From Chloroflexota bacterium (GTDB lineage Bacteria > Chloroflexota > Anaerolineae > Anaerolineales > Villigracilaceae): a DNA stretch of 64,000 nucleotides. The notes beneath the pieces were generated by a model. It searched no databases. It was not told where the DNA came from and saw only the letters and a list, made by a program, of their open reading frames with translations. The translations under genes and the position numbers were made by a program. The stretch lies in assembly GCA_019873735.1 (NCBI GenBank), contig JAIOAQ010000003.1, forward strand, positions 62,001-126,000, read 5' to 3'. Each line of letters opens with the position of its first letter. Within the stretch, counting starts at the first letter, position 1. Of this stretch, positions 24,379 to 34,109 are shown one piece after another.

Positions 24379-25143
24379 TTATGCGGTTGGCAGGCGGCTC
24401 TTCAGCGTGCGGCTCAGAATCTCTTCCTGCTCCTGGCTGATGCCCGACTTCGAGCGCTTGGTCTTTTCGCCGTTTTTGCGAGCCTGAGCCTTTTCGAGGG
24501 CTTCACGCCAGGCCATTTCCATGACGGTCGGTTCTGCCTCAACGGCGGGGGGAGTTTCGTTCTCTTCTACCCTGGCTTTTGCGCCGCGCTTCCCCTTGCC
24601 CTTGCGTTCTTCTTTCTTTGCCGGCTTTTCCTCAACAATTTCGGGCTGCAGGGCTTTCATGCTGAGGCGGATTTGCTTCTTCTTGCGGTCCACGTCCAGC
24701 ACAACGGCCTCGACCTCGTCGCCTTCCTTAACGACTTCGCCGGCCGATTTGACATAGCCGCGCGTCAACTCGCTGACATGGACCAGCCCTGGCCGCTCCG
24801 CGCCGATGTCAACAAATGCGCCGTATGATTCGACCCGTACAACCTTGCCTTTGACCACCATTTCCGGTTTCATCTCAGACCATTCCAGTTGCAGCGGTTC
24901 AATCATGGTCATTTCGATTCTGTCTTTGCGGACGCGCCGCACCCAGGCCTCCACCTTTTGCCCGACCTGTACAAAATCTTCTACGCGGTTGACCGGTTCG
25001 CGGCGTAATTGCGAGATGTGGACAACACCCGGTAGTTCCATGCCAACATCTACCACGATGCCTGCCAGGGTGGTTTTTGTAACGGTGCCCAAGAGTTTTG
25101 TTTTAGGTGCCAAAGCGGGAATAGTTTCGCTAGTTGTGGTCAT
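24379..25143 (-). CDS. RNA-binding protein with two S1 domains
   Basis: 254 residues. Two S1/OB-fold repeats: residues 17-85 (LLGTVTKTTLAGIVVDVG, GVVHISQL) and 95-163 (VKGKVVRVESYGAFVDIG, GLVHVSEL). A Lys/Glu-rich tail follows (about 170-254, KKEERKGKGKRGAKARVEE). Ribosomal-protein-S1-like proteins with few repeats bind mRNA and aid translation initiation, which may matter in an organism with leaderless mRNAs; that link is inference. ATG at 25143 has an AGGAG site; an upstream in-frame start at 25209 lacks support. Confidence 0.88.
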   Translation of the reverse strand: MTTTSETIPALAPKTKLLGTVTKTTLAGIVVDVGMELPGVVHISQLRREPVNRVEDFVQVGQKVEAWVRRVRKDRIEMTMIEPLQLEWSEMKPEMVVKGKVVRVESYGAFVDIGAERPGLVHVSELTRGYVKSAGEVVKEGDEVEAVVLDVDRKKKQIRLSMKALQPEIVEEKPAKKEERKGKGKRGAKARVEENETPPAVEAEPTVMEMAWREALEKAQARKNGEKTKRSKSGISQEQEEILSRTLKSRLPTA

Positions 25144-25370
25144 GCGCCACTCTCCTGAAAAATCGTAATAATGCCTGAAAAAGCAACGACCTCCCCGTCT
25201 ATTTTGCATGTCGGGAGCGTTCCGAAGGAATGACGCTGCAGAGCGGAGTCATTCGTCCAACCCTTCGAGACGTTCCGTGCGGGGGGAAATTGCGCCGAAA
25301 GTTGATTATACCTGCGCCATTCTCATCCGTCAACGTGATTTTTTGTCGCGTTTCTTGTGACATCTTCCAC

Positions 25371-25401
25371 CAACAACGCGCTTGACTCTTGCGCTTTGTT
25401 G
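25371..25401. promoter_or_regulatory. Inverted repeat over the lrp1 -35 box (candidate autoregulatory operator)
   Basis: CAACAACGCGC and GCGCTTTGTTG form 11-bp arms with one mismatch around TTGACTCTT. The loop contains the -35 hexamer, so a bound dimer would block the promoter. Lrp-family genes are often autoregulated. Confidence 0.5.
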
Positions 25402-25411
25402 AGAGTATAGT
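25382..25411 (+). promoter_or_regulatory. Sigma-70-type promoter of lrp1
   Basis: TTGACT (25382-25387) and TATAGT (25406-25411), 18 bp apart. The leader before the ATG at 25448 would be about 30 nt. Confidence 0.7.
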
Positions 25412-25447
25412 AGTGATTGTAAAAAACGGAAATAGAAAATTAATAAT

Positions 25448-25936
25448 ATGTATAAAATTGACAAAATAGACCTTGAAATTGTCAATCTTTTGATGGAAGA
25501 CGGCCGTATGTCGGCCTCTGAAATGGCGCGCCGTTTGCCGGGGGTGACCGAGCGTATGATCCGTTACCGCATTGAACGTTTGATTGAGGAAAACGTCATC
25601 AATGTCACAGCGGTGGTGAATCCCAAAGCCCTGGGGTTGATGGCCAATGCAGACGTTTGGCTGGAAGTGGAAGCCGATTCGATCGCCTCGGTTGCGCAGG
25701 CGGCTGCGGCGCTGAAAAATGTTTGCTATGTGGCTTTTTCTATTGGCGAAAACGATGTCAGCATTCAGGTGGTCGGACGCAGTGCCGATGAAATTTATCG
25801 TTTTGTGACCAACGTGGTGGCCAAGATACCCGGTGTTCGCAAAACGACCACGACCATTGTCCCTGAAGTGCTCAAAGATGTGCATCAATGGCGCATTCCG
25901 CCTGACTTTGTAGAGGCAGATGCGGCCAAAGATTAA
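25448..25936 (+). CDS. Lrp/AsnC-family transcriptional regulator 1
   Basis: 162 residues. N-terminal winged helix-turn-helix (residues 1-60: DKIDLEIVNLLMEDGRMSASEMARRL, RMIRYRIERLIEENVI) and a C-terminal RAM effector domain (about 70-145). Such proteins sense amino acids and control their transport and breakdown. It precedes the HemL-like aminotransferase / aminotransferase / MMSDH block and probably controls it. It is close to the regulator at 30496 (shared MYKxDKxDL start and GVRKTTTxIVP). No strong ribosome site is visible. Confidence 0.92.
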   Translation: MYKIDKIDLEIVNLLMEDGRMSASEMARRLPGVTERMIRYRIERLIEENVINVTAVVNPKALGLMANADVWLEVEADSIASVAQAAAALKNVCYVAFSIGENDVSIQVVGRSADEIYRFVTNVVAKIPGVRKTTTTIVPEVLKDVHQWRIPPDFVEADAAKD

Positions 25937-25950
25937 TTTTTTGCCTGGCA

Positions 25951-26072
25951 GTAACTGCTTGCCCTGCCGCAGGTTTTGGCGCAAGGTCCAAGGCAGAATG
26001 TGTCTCCACGATTGCCGGCATGGGTTGCCGGTCCTGTTCTAACCTGCGGGAGGGTTACGGGCAGGTAATTAC
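25951..26072 (-). repeat. Copy E of the dispersed 122-bp palindromic element
   Basis: Full-length copy in reverse orientation. GTAACTGCTTGCCCTGCCGC at the left, CTGCGGGAGGGTTACGGGCA then GGTAATTAC at the right. It fills the gap between lrp1 and the first aminotransferase gene. Confidence 0.85.
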
Positions 26073-26107
26073 GCTTGAAACCCATAAAATTTCACAGGAG
26101 GTCTATC

Positions 26108-27412
26108 ATGTTTGAGAAGTTTTCCAAAAGCCGGACGCTTCAACAGCGAGCACGAAAGGTGATGCCCCTCGGCGTCAACTCGAATTTTCGCTATTGGGGC
26201 GAGGGCATCACGCCGTACCTGGCCAAAGCCAAAGGCAGCCACATCTGGGATGTGGACGGCAACGAGTACATTGACTACCGTCTGGCTTTTGGGCCGATCA
26301 TCATCGGTCACGCCGACGAGACGGTCAACGCCAAGGTGCGCGAAGAGATTGAATACGGCACCCTGGCGGCCATGACCACTGAGTTAGAAGTGGAGGTCAT
26401 GGAGAAGATTGTGGCGCTCTGCCCCGCCGTTGAGATGGCGCGCCTGGCCTGCTCTGGCACCGAGGCCACCATGCATGCTATTCGCGTGGCGCGGGCCTAT
26501 ACCGGGCGGGAAATAATTTTGAAGTTCGAAGGCAACTATCACGGCTTCCATGACTACACCCTGTGGTCCACCTATGCCCCCGCCGAGTCTTACGGCAACG
26601 CGCGCAGCCCGATTCCGATTCCTTCCTCATCCGGCATCCCGCGCGTTTTGGGCGAGAAGATTATTACCCTGCCGTTCAACGATTTCGAAGGCTTTGAGCG
26701 GACGATGAAGTCTTACGGTCACCTGATTGCTGCTGTCATTACCGAGCCGTGTCAGGGCAATTGCGCCGCCATTGACCCGCAGAAGGGCTTCCTGGAACTC
26801 ATCCGCAAGCGGACCGAAGAATATGGCTGCGTTTTCATTCTCGACGAGGTCAAGACCGGCTTTCGGATTGCCAACGGCGGGGCGCAGGAGTACTACCGCA
26901 TCAAACCGGACCTGGCAACGTATGCCAAGGCCCTGGGCAACGGCTACCCGGTGGCGGCTTTTGGCGGCCGGAAGGAGATCATGTCAATCATTGGGCATGG
27001 TGTGGCACAGGGCGGCACCTATACCAACAACAAGCCCGGCGTGGCGGCGGCCTGGGCTACGCTTACCCTCTTGCAGGAGCAGCCCATCTTGAAGACGATT
27101 GAGCAGCGCGGCAAACGGCTGATGGCCGGCCTGAAGAAGATTTTTGAAGAGGCGGGCATCCCTGTTGTCTTTAGCGGCTATCCGGCCATGTTCTCCTTCT
27201 CGATTGGCGTTGAGAAAGTCACCTGCCAGCGCGACTGGAACGAGAGCGATAAAGACTACTACCTGGCGCTGGTAGAGGCGGCGATTGAGCGCGGCGTCAT
27301 GCCCGATCACGATCCGCGTGAGCCCTGGTTCCTCTGCTATGCCCACTCCGAGGCCGATATTGATGAAACCTTGAATGTGTATGCAGATGCGGTCAAGGCG
27401 GTGAAGAGGTAA
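26108..27412 (+). CDS. Class III aminotransferase, HemL-like clade
   Basis: 434 residues, PLP-dependent. VDGNEYIDYRLAFGPIIIGHA, ACSGTEATMHAIRVAR, FILDEVKTGFR and the PLP Lys in TYAKALGNGYPVAA are clear. It resembles glutamate-1-semialdehyde aminomutase and the beta-amino-acid aminotransferases related to it. There are no haem biosynthesis genes nearby and a catabolic context, so a transaminase of a beta- or omega-amino acid is more likely than HemL. ATG at 26108 has AGGAGG; an upstream Met would begin inside the repeat. First gene of a three-gene unit. Confidence 0.85.
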   Translation: MFEKFSKSRTLQQRARKVMPLGVNSNFRYWGEGITPYLAKAKGSHIWDVDGNEYIDYRLAFGPIIIGHADETVNAKVREEIEYGTLAAMTTELEVEVMEKIVALCPAVEMARLACSGTEATMHAIRVARAYTGREIILKFEGNYHGFHDYTLWSTYAPAESYGNARSPIPIPSSSGIPRVLGEKIITLPFNDFEGFERTMKSYGHLIAAVITEPCQGNCAAIDPQKGFLELIRKRTEEYGCVFILDEVKTGFRIANGGAQEYYRIKPDLATYAKALGNGYPVAAFGGRKEIMSIIGHGVAQGGTYTNNKPGVAAAWATLTLLQEQPILKTIEQRGKRLMAGLKKIFEEAGIPVVFSGYPAMFSFSIGVEKVTCQRDWNESDKDYYLALVEAAIERGVMPDHDPREPWFLCYAHSEADIDETLNVYADAVKAVKR

Positions 27413-27470
27413 ACGGGTAGACAGGTAAACAGGTAGACAGGTAGACAGGTAGACAGGTAGACAGGCATAG
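27413..27470 (+). repeat. Short tandem repeat, 8-bp unit (AGGTAGAC)
   Basis: Six or seven units of AGGTAGAC or a one-base variant follow directly after the aminotransferase stop. It is non-coding and sits 30 bp upstream of the next start codon. Copy number likely varies between strains. Confidence 0.85.
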
Positions 27471-27496
27471 TAGACATACCCACAAAGGATATTTGT

Positions 27497-28825
27497 ATGA
27501 ATAAGTTAACCACGCAAGAAATCGTTGATTTGAGCAGGGAATATACTTTCTTCTCCTGGTCGGTGCAGGGGCAGGTGAACCCGATTCCGGTGGGGAAGGC
27601 GGAGGGGATTTTCTTCTGGGATACCGATGGCAAACGGTATTACGACTTTTCCTCACAGTTGATGAACACCAATATCGGCCACCAGCATCCGAAGGTGGTG
27701 AAAGCCATTCAGGAGCAGGCGGCGCAGATTTGCTTTGTCCATCCCGGTAACACCACCGAGGTGCGTGCCCGCCTGGGCAAGAAACTGGCCGAGGTCGCGC
27801 CCGGCAATCTCAAGAAGACCTTCTTTGCCCTGGGCGGCGCGGAGGCCAACGAAAATGCCATCAAACTGGCGCGTTTCTACACCGGGCGGCACAAGATTCT
27901 CGCCCGCTACCGCTCCTATCACGGCGCAACACACGGCTCGATTGCCCTGACCGGTGACTACCGTCGTCTCGCCGTTGAACCGGCCATGCCGGGAACGGTT
28001 CACTTCCTCGATCCTTTCTGCTACCGCTGTCCCTTCGGCCAAAAGAAGGAGACCTGCCACCGGGAGTGCATCAGCCACCTGGAAGAGGTCATCCACTATG
28101 AAGGTCCGGACAAGATCGCCGCTATCATCATGGAGGGCGTGGTCGGCTCGAATGGCTTGATCGTCCCGCCGGACGATTACTGGCCGCGCGTCCGTGAGAT
28201 TTGCGATAAATACGGCATCTTGCTGATTTCAGACGAGGTGATGAGCGGCTGGGGCCGCACCGGCAAATGGTTTGCCGTGGATAACTGGGGCGTTGTCCCG
28301 GATATGATCACCACTGCCAAAGGCATCACCAGCGGATATGTCCCGCTCGGCGCGGTCATTGTCTCTGAGCCAATTGCCAAATTCTTCGACGACAAGTACC
28401 TGTACGCCGGCCTGACCTACAACGGCCATGCCCTGGCGCTGGCGGCTGCGCTGGCAACCATCGAAGTCTATGAAGAAGATCGTCTGATTGAGAATGCGGC
28501 GAAGGTGGGGCAGTATTTGGGTCGGCGGCTGGAGGAAATCAAGGCGCGCCACCCCTCGGTTGGCGATGTGCGCTACATCGGCCTTTTCTCCGCGCTTGAA
28601 CTGGTGATGAACCGCGAACCCAAAGAGCCGTTCGATCCGCCGGTCATGGCCGAGGTGGGCAAGGTGCTCAAGGAAAACGGCCTCTTCACCTTCATCATGG
28701 CCAAGAAAGACATGGGCACGATTGTCTTTGTTGTCCCGCCGTTGTGCATCACCGAGTCGCAACTGGACGAGGGCCTGGCGCTGGTGGAAAAGGGCCTGGA
28801 AGTGGCCGATAAGCAGGTGAAGTAG
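27497..28825 (+). CDS. Class III omega-aminotransferase (taurine/beta-alanine-type)
   Basis: 442 residues, PLP-dependent. Motifs: [46 protein letters not shown], and PLP Lys in [15 protein letters not shown]. The overall pattern is like taurine:pyruvate and beta-alanine:pyruvate aminotransferases, but substrate cannot be fixed from sequence. The next gene is a CoA-acylating malonate/methylmalonate-semialdehyde dehydrogenase, which fits a beta-alanine (or beta-aminoisobutyrate) to acetyl-CoA (or propionyl-CoA) route. An AAGGATATT site precedes the ATG. Confidence 0.87.
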   Translation: MNKLTTQEIVDLSREYTFFSWSVQGQVNPIPVGKAEGIFFWDTDGKRYYDFSSQLMNTNIGHQHPKVVKAIQEQAAQICFVHPGNTTEVRARLGKKLAEVAPGNLKKTFFALGGAEANENAIKLARFYTGRHKILARYRSYHGATHGSIALTGDYRRLAVEPAMPGTVHFLDPFCYRCPFGQKKETCHRECISHLEEVIHYEGPDKIAAIIMEGVVGSNGLIVPPDDYWPRVREICDKYGILLISDEVMSGWGRTGKWFAVDNWGVVPDMITTAKGITSGYVPLGAVIVSEPIAKFFDDKYLYAGLTYNGHALALAAALATIEVYEEDRLIENAAKVGQYLGRRLEEIKARHPSVGDVRYIGLFSALELVMNREPKEPFDPPVMAEVGKVLKENGLFTFIMAKKDMGTIVFVVPPLCITESQLDEGLALVEKGLEVADKQVK

Positions 28826-28839
28826 TTGAGGAGAAGGAT

Positions 28840-30309
28840 ATGCAAAAGGTTTTGAACTATATCAACGGCGAATGGGTGGAGCCAAAAGTTACAGAGTATT
28901 TGGACGTGGTGAACCCGGCGACGGGGGAATTGCTCGGGCGCACGCCCGTTTGCGGACCGGACGATGTGGCGGCCGCGGCCCAGGCGGCTTCGCAGGCCCT
29001 TCCGGGCTGGCGTCGTACCCCCGCCCAGGAACGCGTGCAGTACCTGTTCAAACTGCGCGACCTGATGAAAGCCAATATGGACGAGATTTCGCGCACCATC
29101 GTCATGGAGTGCGGCAAGACCTTTGAAGAGGCCAAAGCCGAGATGGTGCGCGCCATCGAAAACGTGGAGGTGGCCTGCGGCATGCCTATCCTGTCGAAGG
29201 GCGAGATTGCCGAAGATATTGCCCCCGGCATTGACGAGATTATGATCCGCCAGCCGGTGGGGGTGTGCGCCACCATCTGCCCGTTCAACTTCCCAGGCAT
29301 GATTCCCTTCTGGTATCTGCCTTATGCCATTGCCTGCGGCAACACCTACATCATCAAGCCCTCTGAAAAAGTGCCGCTGACGATGCAGTTGATTTTCAAA
29401 CTGATCGAACAAATTGGGTTGCCGAAAGGCGTCATCAACCTGGTGAACGGAGCAAAGGAGGCGGTGGATGCCATCCTCGATCATCCGGTCATTCGCGGCA
29501 TTACCTTTGTCGGCTCGACGCCGGTGGCGCGTTACATTTACCGGCGGGCGGCGGAGCAGGGCAAGCGCGTTCAGGCCCAGGGCGGGGCGAAGAATCCGGT
29601 CATCATCCTGCCCGATGCAGATATGGAAATGGCCACCAAGATCATCGCCGATTCGGCCTTCGGGTGCGCCGGTCAGCGCTGCCTGGCCGTTTCGCTGGCC
29701 GTCACGGTGGGCGAAGCGCGCAATGAATTTACCGAATTGATTTGCGATGCCGCCTCGTCGCGCGTGGTTGGCTACGGGTTGGATGCCGGCGTCCAGATGG
29801 GTCCGGTCATCAATCACGCCAGCAAAACCCGGATTGAGCAGTTTATCACCCAGGGTTCTCAGGGCGGTGCCAAAGTCTGCGTGGACGGCCGCGGGACGGT
29901 GATCAAGGGCTACGAAAAGGGTTCGTTCGTCCGCCCGACGATCGTTGCCGATGTCCGGCCGGGCGATGAGTTGTGGAAGACGGAAATCTTCGGGCCGGTG
30001 CTGGGACTGATGCACGTCAACACCATTGACGAAGCGATTGCGCTGGCGAACAGTCACGTGTACGGCAATCAGGCCAGTTTGTTCACTTCGTCCGGCTCGG
30101 CAGCGCGCAAGTTCCGCTACGAGGTGGAAGCCGGTAACGTGGGCATCAATATCGGCGTGGCGGCGCCGATGGCTTTCTTCCCCTTTAGCGGGTGGAAGGA
30201 ATCGTTCTTTGGCGACCTGCACGGGCAGGGCATGGACGCGGTCGAGTTCTTCACCCAAAAGAAGGTCGTCATCGAGCGCTGGCCGAAGGAGTGGACCAGG
30301 AAGTTCTAG
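28840..30309 (+). CDS. mmsA: Methylmalonate/malonate-semialdehyde dehydrogenase (CoA-acylating)
   Basis: 489 residues, aldehyde dehydrogenase superfamily. The family-specific features are [19 protein letters not shown], the catalytic Cys in GCAGQRCLA, and the C-terminal signature [24 protein letters not shown], which marks MMSDH/IolA. The enzyme oxidises malonate semialdehyde or methylmalonate semialdehyde with NAD and CoA, with loss of CO2, to acetyl-CoA or propionyl-CoA. It starts 14 bp after the aminotransferase with a GAGGAGAAGG site and ends at a terminator. It completes a transaminase-to-acyl-CoA module. Confidence 0.93.
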   Translation: MQKVLNYINGEWVEPKVTEYLDVVNPATGELLGRTPVCGPDDVAAAAQAASQALPGWRRTPAQERVQYLFKLRDLMKANMDEISRTIVMECGKTFEEAKAEMVRAIENVEVACGMPILSKGEIAEDIAPGIDEIMIRQPVGVCATICPFNFPGMIPFWYLPYAIACGNTYIIKPSEKVPLTMQLIFKLIEQIGLPKGVINLVNGAKEAVDAILDHPVIRGITFVGSTPVARYIYRRAAEQGKRVQAQGGAKNPVIILPDADMEMATKIIADSAFGCAGQRCLAVSLAVTVGEARNEFTELICDAASSRVVGYGLDAGVQMGPVINHASKTRIEQFITQGSQGGAKVCVDGRGTVIKGYEKGSFVRPTIVADVRPGDELWKTEIFGPVLGLMHVNTIDEAIALANSHVYGNQASLFTSSGSAARKFRYEVEAGNVGINIGVAAPMAFFPFSGWKESFFGDLHGQGMDAVEFFTQKKVVIERWPKEWTRKF

Positions 30310-30344
30310 TCCTGAGCAAAATTGTTTCTGGCGTCTGACCAATC

Positions 30345-30380
30345 AAGCGGTGACCATCAGACTGGGCGGTCACCGCTTTT
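30345..30380 (+). terminator. Terminator after mmsA
   Basis: AAGCGGTGACC pairs with GGTCACCGCTT (stem 10-11 bp), followed by TTGCTTTTT. Confidence 0.85.
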
Positions 30381-30411
30381 GCTTTTTGCACGGCTGGAAT
30401 GTTCCAAAGAT

Positions 30412-30425
30412 GTGACAAATGTCAC
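30412..30425. promoter_or_regulatory. Palindrome upstream of lrp2 (candidate operator)
   Basis: GTGACAAATGTCAC is a perfect 6-bp inverted repeat with a 2-bp spacer, 30 bp upstream of the putative -10 box TATATT (30455-30460) of lrp2. It also resembles FNR/CRP half-site arrays. Confidence 0.45.
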
Positions 30426-30495
30426 TTGAAATTCACATCCCTTTGGGAGTAGAGTATATTGCGTCTGTCGTAAAAAATCATAAAATTAAGAAAAA

Positions 30496-30978
30496 ATGTA
30501 CAAAACCGACAAAACTGACCTGCAAATCATCGAACTTTTGATGGAAGATGGGCGTATGCCCGCGGCCGAAATTGCGCGCCGCATTGGGAATACGTCTGAA
30601 CGGGCCGTTCGCTACCGTATTGACCGCATGGTAGCCGACGGCCTGATTCGTATCAGCGCCGTGGCCAATCCGCGCAAATTTGGTTATTCGGTTGTGGCAG
30701 ATGTCTTTGTTGAGGTGGAGCCGCCTCAAATCCAGGATGTGGTCAATCGCCTGGCGGCATTTGACTTTGTCACCTATCTGGCCTGTTCCATTGGGGAGCA
30801 GGATATTTCTGTGCAGGTGGTGGCGAAGGATACGGCGGAAGTTTACCGCATTGCCACAGAAGTCATTGGAAAGATGCCGGGCGTTCGCAAGACGACCACC
30901 TCGATCGTCCCGATGGTGGTACGCGATATTTATCAATGGCGCGTTCCCCGCCAGGCGGATACAGATAACAAGCAATAG
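30496..30978 (+). CDS. Lrp/AsnC-family transcriptional regulator 2
   Basis: 160 residues. HTH (DKTDLQIIELLMEDGRMPAAEIARRI, RAVRYRIDRMVADGLI) and RAM domain. It is a close paralogue of the regulator at 25448. It precedes the putrescine aminotransferase and first symporter, and is likely their local regulator and self-regulator. The ATG follows an A-rich stretch with no clear Shine-Dalgarno. Confidence 0.92.
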   Translation: MYKTDKTDLQIIELLMEDGRMPAAEIARRIGNTSERAVRYRIDRMVADGLIRISAVANPRKFGYSVVADVFVEVEPPQIQDVVNRLAAFDFVTYLACSIGEQDISVQVVAKDTAEVYRIATEVIGKMPGVRKTTTSIVPMVVRDIYQWRVPRQADTDNKQ

Positions 30979-31079
30979 TTTACAGGAAACCACCCTTGAT
31001 CAGGAGGTGAATATTAAAGTTTACGGCCAGGCATTGCTTTTCAACCCTTGATAGACAAAAATTTTGAAAGGAGATGAAT

Positions 31080-32438
31080 ATGCCTCAAAATTTGAGCGCT
31101 GCTTTGGAATATTCACAAAAGTGGATTGATATTATTCACAAAGAACGTGTTCCTGACGAAGTTGGCAAGTGGATTATTGATGAATCGCTGTACAACTTTG
31201 CCGAGCACTTCAACAAAGGCTGGCTGGAGTACCGCAAGTCGGTAACTGAGGCCGGTCAGTGGGCGGCGACCGAATGGACCGGCCGCGGGGCAACATTTGA
31301 GGATGTCTTGGGCCGCAAATACATTGACTTTTTGGGCGGCTACGGCATGATGAATCATGGCTGGGGACACCCGGATGTTGTCTCGGTTGTGGCTTCGCAG
31401 TTGAAGCGCACGCCGATGCCCAGCCAGGAACTGATTGATCCGCTGCGCGGTGTGCTGGCGCGCCTGATGGCCGAGATTACCCCCGGCGACATCAAGTATT
31501 CTTTCTTCTGCGCCAGCGGCACAGAAGCCATTGAGGGCGCTATTAAACTTGCCAAGATGTACACCCAAAAACCGGCCTTTATTGTGGCAGTTAAGGCTTT
31601 CCACGGCAAGACGATGGGGTCGCTCTCGATGATGGGCAAGTCGGACTATCGCCAACCGCCGGGTGTGTTGTATGGCGGCCCGGTGTATCACGTCCCGTTT
31701 GGTGATGCCGACGCAGTTGAACGCCAGTTGGAAATCTGCGAAAAGGTTGGCATTGGCGTAGCCGGCGTTCTGTTTGAGCCGATTCAGGGTGAGGCCGGGG
31801 GCATTGTTCCGCCCGATGATTTCTGGCCGCGCATTCGCGAAGCAACCAAACACTACGGCACACTCCTGATTGCCGACGAGGTTCAGACGGGTCTGGGGCG
31901 CACCGGGAAATTGTGGGGCGTGGAACACTGGAACGTAGTGCCCGACATCCTGGCTGTGGCCAAGTCTTTGGGCGGCGGCGTCATGCCGGTCAGCGCTTTC
32001 TGCTCGACCGAGGAAATCTGGCAGTGCATGATGTACCCGAATCCGTTCATTCACACCACCACGACCGGCGGCGGCGCGCTGGCTTGCTCGGCGGCAATTG
32101 CTTCCATTAACGTTACGTTGCGCGACAAACTATGGGAAGCGGCGGCACAAAAAGGCGAATACATGATTTCAAAGGTCAAGGCGCTGGCCGAGAAGTACCC
32201 ACAAGTCTATAAGAGCGTAACGGGTAAGGGTTTGCTTATTGGTCAACATTTCCACACACCTGAGATCGGTTACAAAGTGGCTGCCGGTCTCTTTAAACGC
32301 GGTGTTTTGGTCGCAGGAACGCTGACCAGCGCTCATACGATTCGCATTGAGCCGCCCCTGGTGATCACCCAGGAAGAAATGGATCAAGGCCTCAATGCCC
32401 TGTATGACACAGTGGCAGAAGTAGCAAAGACACTCTGA
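31080..32438 (+). CDS. Putrescine aminotransferase-like class III aminotransferase
   Basis: 452 residues. The N-terminus carries FNKGWLEYRKSVTEAGQWAATEW, close to the LEYRKSVT block of E. coli PatA, then YSFFCASGTEAIEGAIKLAK, ADEVQTGLGRTGKLWG, PLP Lys in AVAKSLGGGVMP, and VLVAGTLTSAHTIRIEPPL, again PatA-like. Putrescine + 2-oxoglutarate would give 4-aminobutanal + glutamate. I prefer the ATG at 31080 over 31074, because AAAGGAG touches the latter. It is followed after 21 bp by a symporter gene, so uptake and first step are coupled. Diamine preference is inferred from similarity. Confidence 0.85.
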   Translation: MPQNLSAALEYSQKWIDIIHKERVPDEVGKWIIDESLYNFAEHFNKGWLEYRKSVTEAGQWAATEWTGRGATFEDVLGRKYIDFLGGYGMMNHGWGHPDVVSVVASQLKRTPMPSQELIDPLRGVLARLMAEITPGDIKYSFFCASGTEAIEGAIKLAKMYTQKPAFIVAVKAFHGKTMGSLSMMGKSDYRQPPGVLYGGPVYHVPFGDADAVERQLEICEKVGIGVAGVLFEPIQGEAGGIVPPDDFWPRIREATKHYGTLLIADEVQTGLGRTGKLWGVEHWNVVPDILAVAKSLGGGVMPVSAFCSTEEIWQCMMYPNPFIHTTTTGGGALACSAAIASINVTLRDKLWEAAAQKGEYMISKVKALAEKYPQVYKSVTGKGLLIGQHFHTPEIGYKVAAGLFKRGVLVAGTLTSAHTIRIEPPLVITQEEMDQGLNALYDTVAEVAKTL

Positions 32439-32459
32439 TTTCCAAAGGAGAATTAAGAG

Positions 32460-34094
32460 ATGGACCTTTCGGGTTATTCATACGTCTGGCTCATCGTTGC
32501 CTTTATCGTGGGCTTCTTTGCCGTCCGTATGGCGGTTGGCTATTGGGCCTCGAAAAAGGTGTCGGATGCCGCCGATTACATCGTCGCCGGACGCCGCCTG
32601 CCGATTTACATGGTTGGCGCTTCTGTGATGGCAACCTGGTTTGCCGCCGAAACATTGATGGGCGCCTCGTCCACTGCGTATCAGTATGGCTTTCAGGGCG
32701 TGATTTTCGATCCCTTTGGCGCCTCGGCCTGTCTGTTCCTTTCGGGCTTCCTCTTCACCCGCGTCATGCGCCGCGCCCGTTACTTGACGGTGGTGGACTT
32801 CTTCGAGCGCCGTTATGGGAAGACCATGACCGTTCTGGCCTCCATCCTGCAACTGATGACCTACTTCGTCTGGACCGGCGCGCAGATGGTGGCAGCGGGC
32901 ACGATTGTCAATGCCCTCTTCCCCTCGGTTCCGATTGAAGTCGGCATGGTCCTGGTGGCCCTTTGGGTGACCGGCTACACCATGCTGGGCGGCATGCTGG
33001 CCGATACGTTGTTGGACTTCATCCAGATGTTCTTCACTGCCGGTGGCATCTTGATCATCTTCCTCTTCACGCTCAAGCAGGTTGGCGGTTGGGATGGGCT
33101 GACCGGCATTTCCGAAACCCTCTACAACCCCAAGCCGTTTACCTTGCTGCCGGATATGCGCGGAGATGCAGGCTATCTTGGCTACTTTGGCGGCATGGGC
33201 TGGATGTACTGGGTGGCCGCCTGGATGGCCATTGGTTTCGGCTCTGTCCCGACCCAGGACCTGTTCCAGCGTTCCATGTCGGGCCGCAACGAGGCTACGG
33301 CGGTGTGGGGCACCTACATGGCCGGCGTGCTTTACCTGTTCTTTGGCATCATGTCCCCGCTGATCGGTATCATGATGTTCAAACTCAACCCGGCGCTTGA
33401 GAATCCCGATGGGGTGCTGGTAGCCGCTGCTATTCAATACGTTCCTCCGGTGCTGACAGCCATCTTTATGGCCGCGCTGGCTTCGGCCTTGATGAGCACC
33501 TCCGATAGTTCGCTGCTGGCTGGCGCCTCGGTCGTGACCCAGAACCTGTTCCCGCTCTTCGGCAAGAAACTGGACGAGAAGGAAGAGGTCAAGTGGACAC
33601 GCATTATGGTCGGCATCAACGGCACCATTGGCGTCATCATTGCCGTCACGGCCGCAGTCATCTATGAGTTGGGCGTAGTGGCCTGGTCGCTGCTGCTGGT
33701 TGGCCTGTTCGCTCCCTTCGCACTGGGCATGTACTGGAAGAAGACCAATCAGTGGGGGGCGGTGGCTGGTTACGTGGGCGGCTTTCTTGCCTGGGTCATC
33801 TTCCTCATCATTGCGATGAATAGTGGCCTGGCAGGCGGCGATCCGACCGTCGTGGTTTGCGAGGGAGATATGGATTGCGCCTTCTGGGACGCGGTCTATA
33901 TCGGCTCCTTCCCAGCCTTCTTTATCTCGCTGGGGTTGGTGATTCTGGTCTCGCTGTTCACCCAAAAGGTTGATCCGCCCAAGCCGATTACTGACATTGA
34001 CGGCAACCCAATGGATATTTCGCTCAAAAATATCTTCGGCATCAATCCGATCAAAGATGCCTTGCGCAAAATGCGCCCCGAAGAGTACGACTAA
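32460..34094 (+). CDS. Sodium:solute symporter family transporter 1
   Basis: 544 residues, about 13 membrane helices. SSS-family markers include ATWFAAETLMGASSTAYQYG in TM3 and the Na2 site ALASALMSTSDSSLLAGAS in TM8. The family imports amino acids, polyamines, sugars or acids with Na+. Because it is co-transcribed with the putrescine-aminotransferase-like gene, an amine or amino acid is the likely substrate. An AAAGGAG site lies upstream of the ATG. The C-terminal cytoplasmic tail ends MRPEEYD. Paralogue at 35990. Confidence 0.92.
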   Translation: MDLSGYSYVWLIVAFIVGFFAVRMAVGYWASKKVSDAADYIVAGRRLPIYMVGASVMATWFAAETLMGASSTAYQYGFQGVIFDPFGASACLFLSGFLFTRVMRRARYLTVVDFFERRYGKTMTVLASILQLMTYFVWTGAQMVAAGTIVNALFPSVPIEVGMVLVALWVTGYTMLGGMLADTLLDFIQMFFTAGGILIIFLFTLKQVGGWDGLTGISETLYNPKPFTLLPDMRGDAGYLGYFGGMGWMYWVAAWMAIGFGSVPTQDLFQRSMSGRNEATAVWGTYMAGVLYLFFGIMSPLIGIMMFKLNPALENPDGVLVAAAIQYVPPVLTAIFMAALASALMSTSDSSLLAGASVVTQNLFPLFGKKLDEKEEVKWTRIMVGINGTIGVIIAVTAAVIYELGVVAWSLLLVGLFAPFALGMYWKKTNQWGAVAGYVGGFLAWVIFLIIAMNSGLAGGDPTVVVCEGDMDCAFWDAVYIGSFPAFFISLGLVILVSLFTQKVDPPKPITDIDGNPMDISLKNIFGINPIKDALRKMRPEEYD

Positions 34095-34109
34095 CCGGTT
34101 TTACTCTGC

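Larger units (their letters stand above)
25144..25447. other. Divergent regulatory region between the S1-domain gene and lrp1
   Basis: Holds a small palindrome (GAATGACGCTGC... GTCATTC, 25228-25254), an unassigned 100-bp stretch, and the lrp1 promoter with its inverted repeat. No gene. Confidence 0.6.

Noticed and set aside
26108-27412. hemL (glutamate-1-semialdehyde aminomutase)
   Set aside because: The family is close, but no other haem genes are near, the gene sits with catabolic enzymes, and a second HemL-like protein lies in the same island. Kept as HemL-like clade.
27413-27470. CRISPR array
   Set aside because: Units are 8 bp with no spacers and no cas genes in the window.
31005-31049. 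14-codon GTG frame with a good AGGAG site between lrp2 and the putrescine aminotransferase gene
   Set aside because: It could be a leader peptide, but no terminator/antiterminator pair or run of regulatory codons is visible.
32478-33965. 495-codon minus-strand frame opposite symporter 1
   Set aside because: Composition is His/Gln/Gly-rich with no motif, and it lies fully within the SSS gene. Similar shadows oppose mmsA, AOR 1 and the acyl-AMP ligase.
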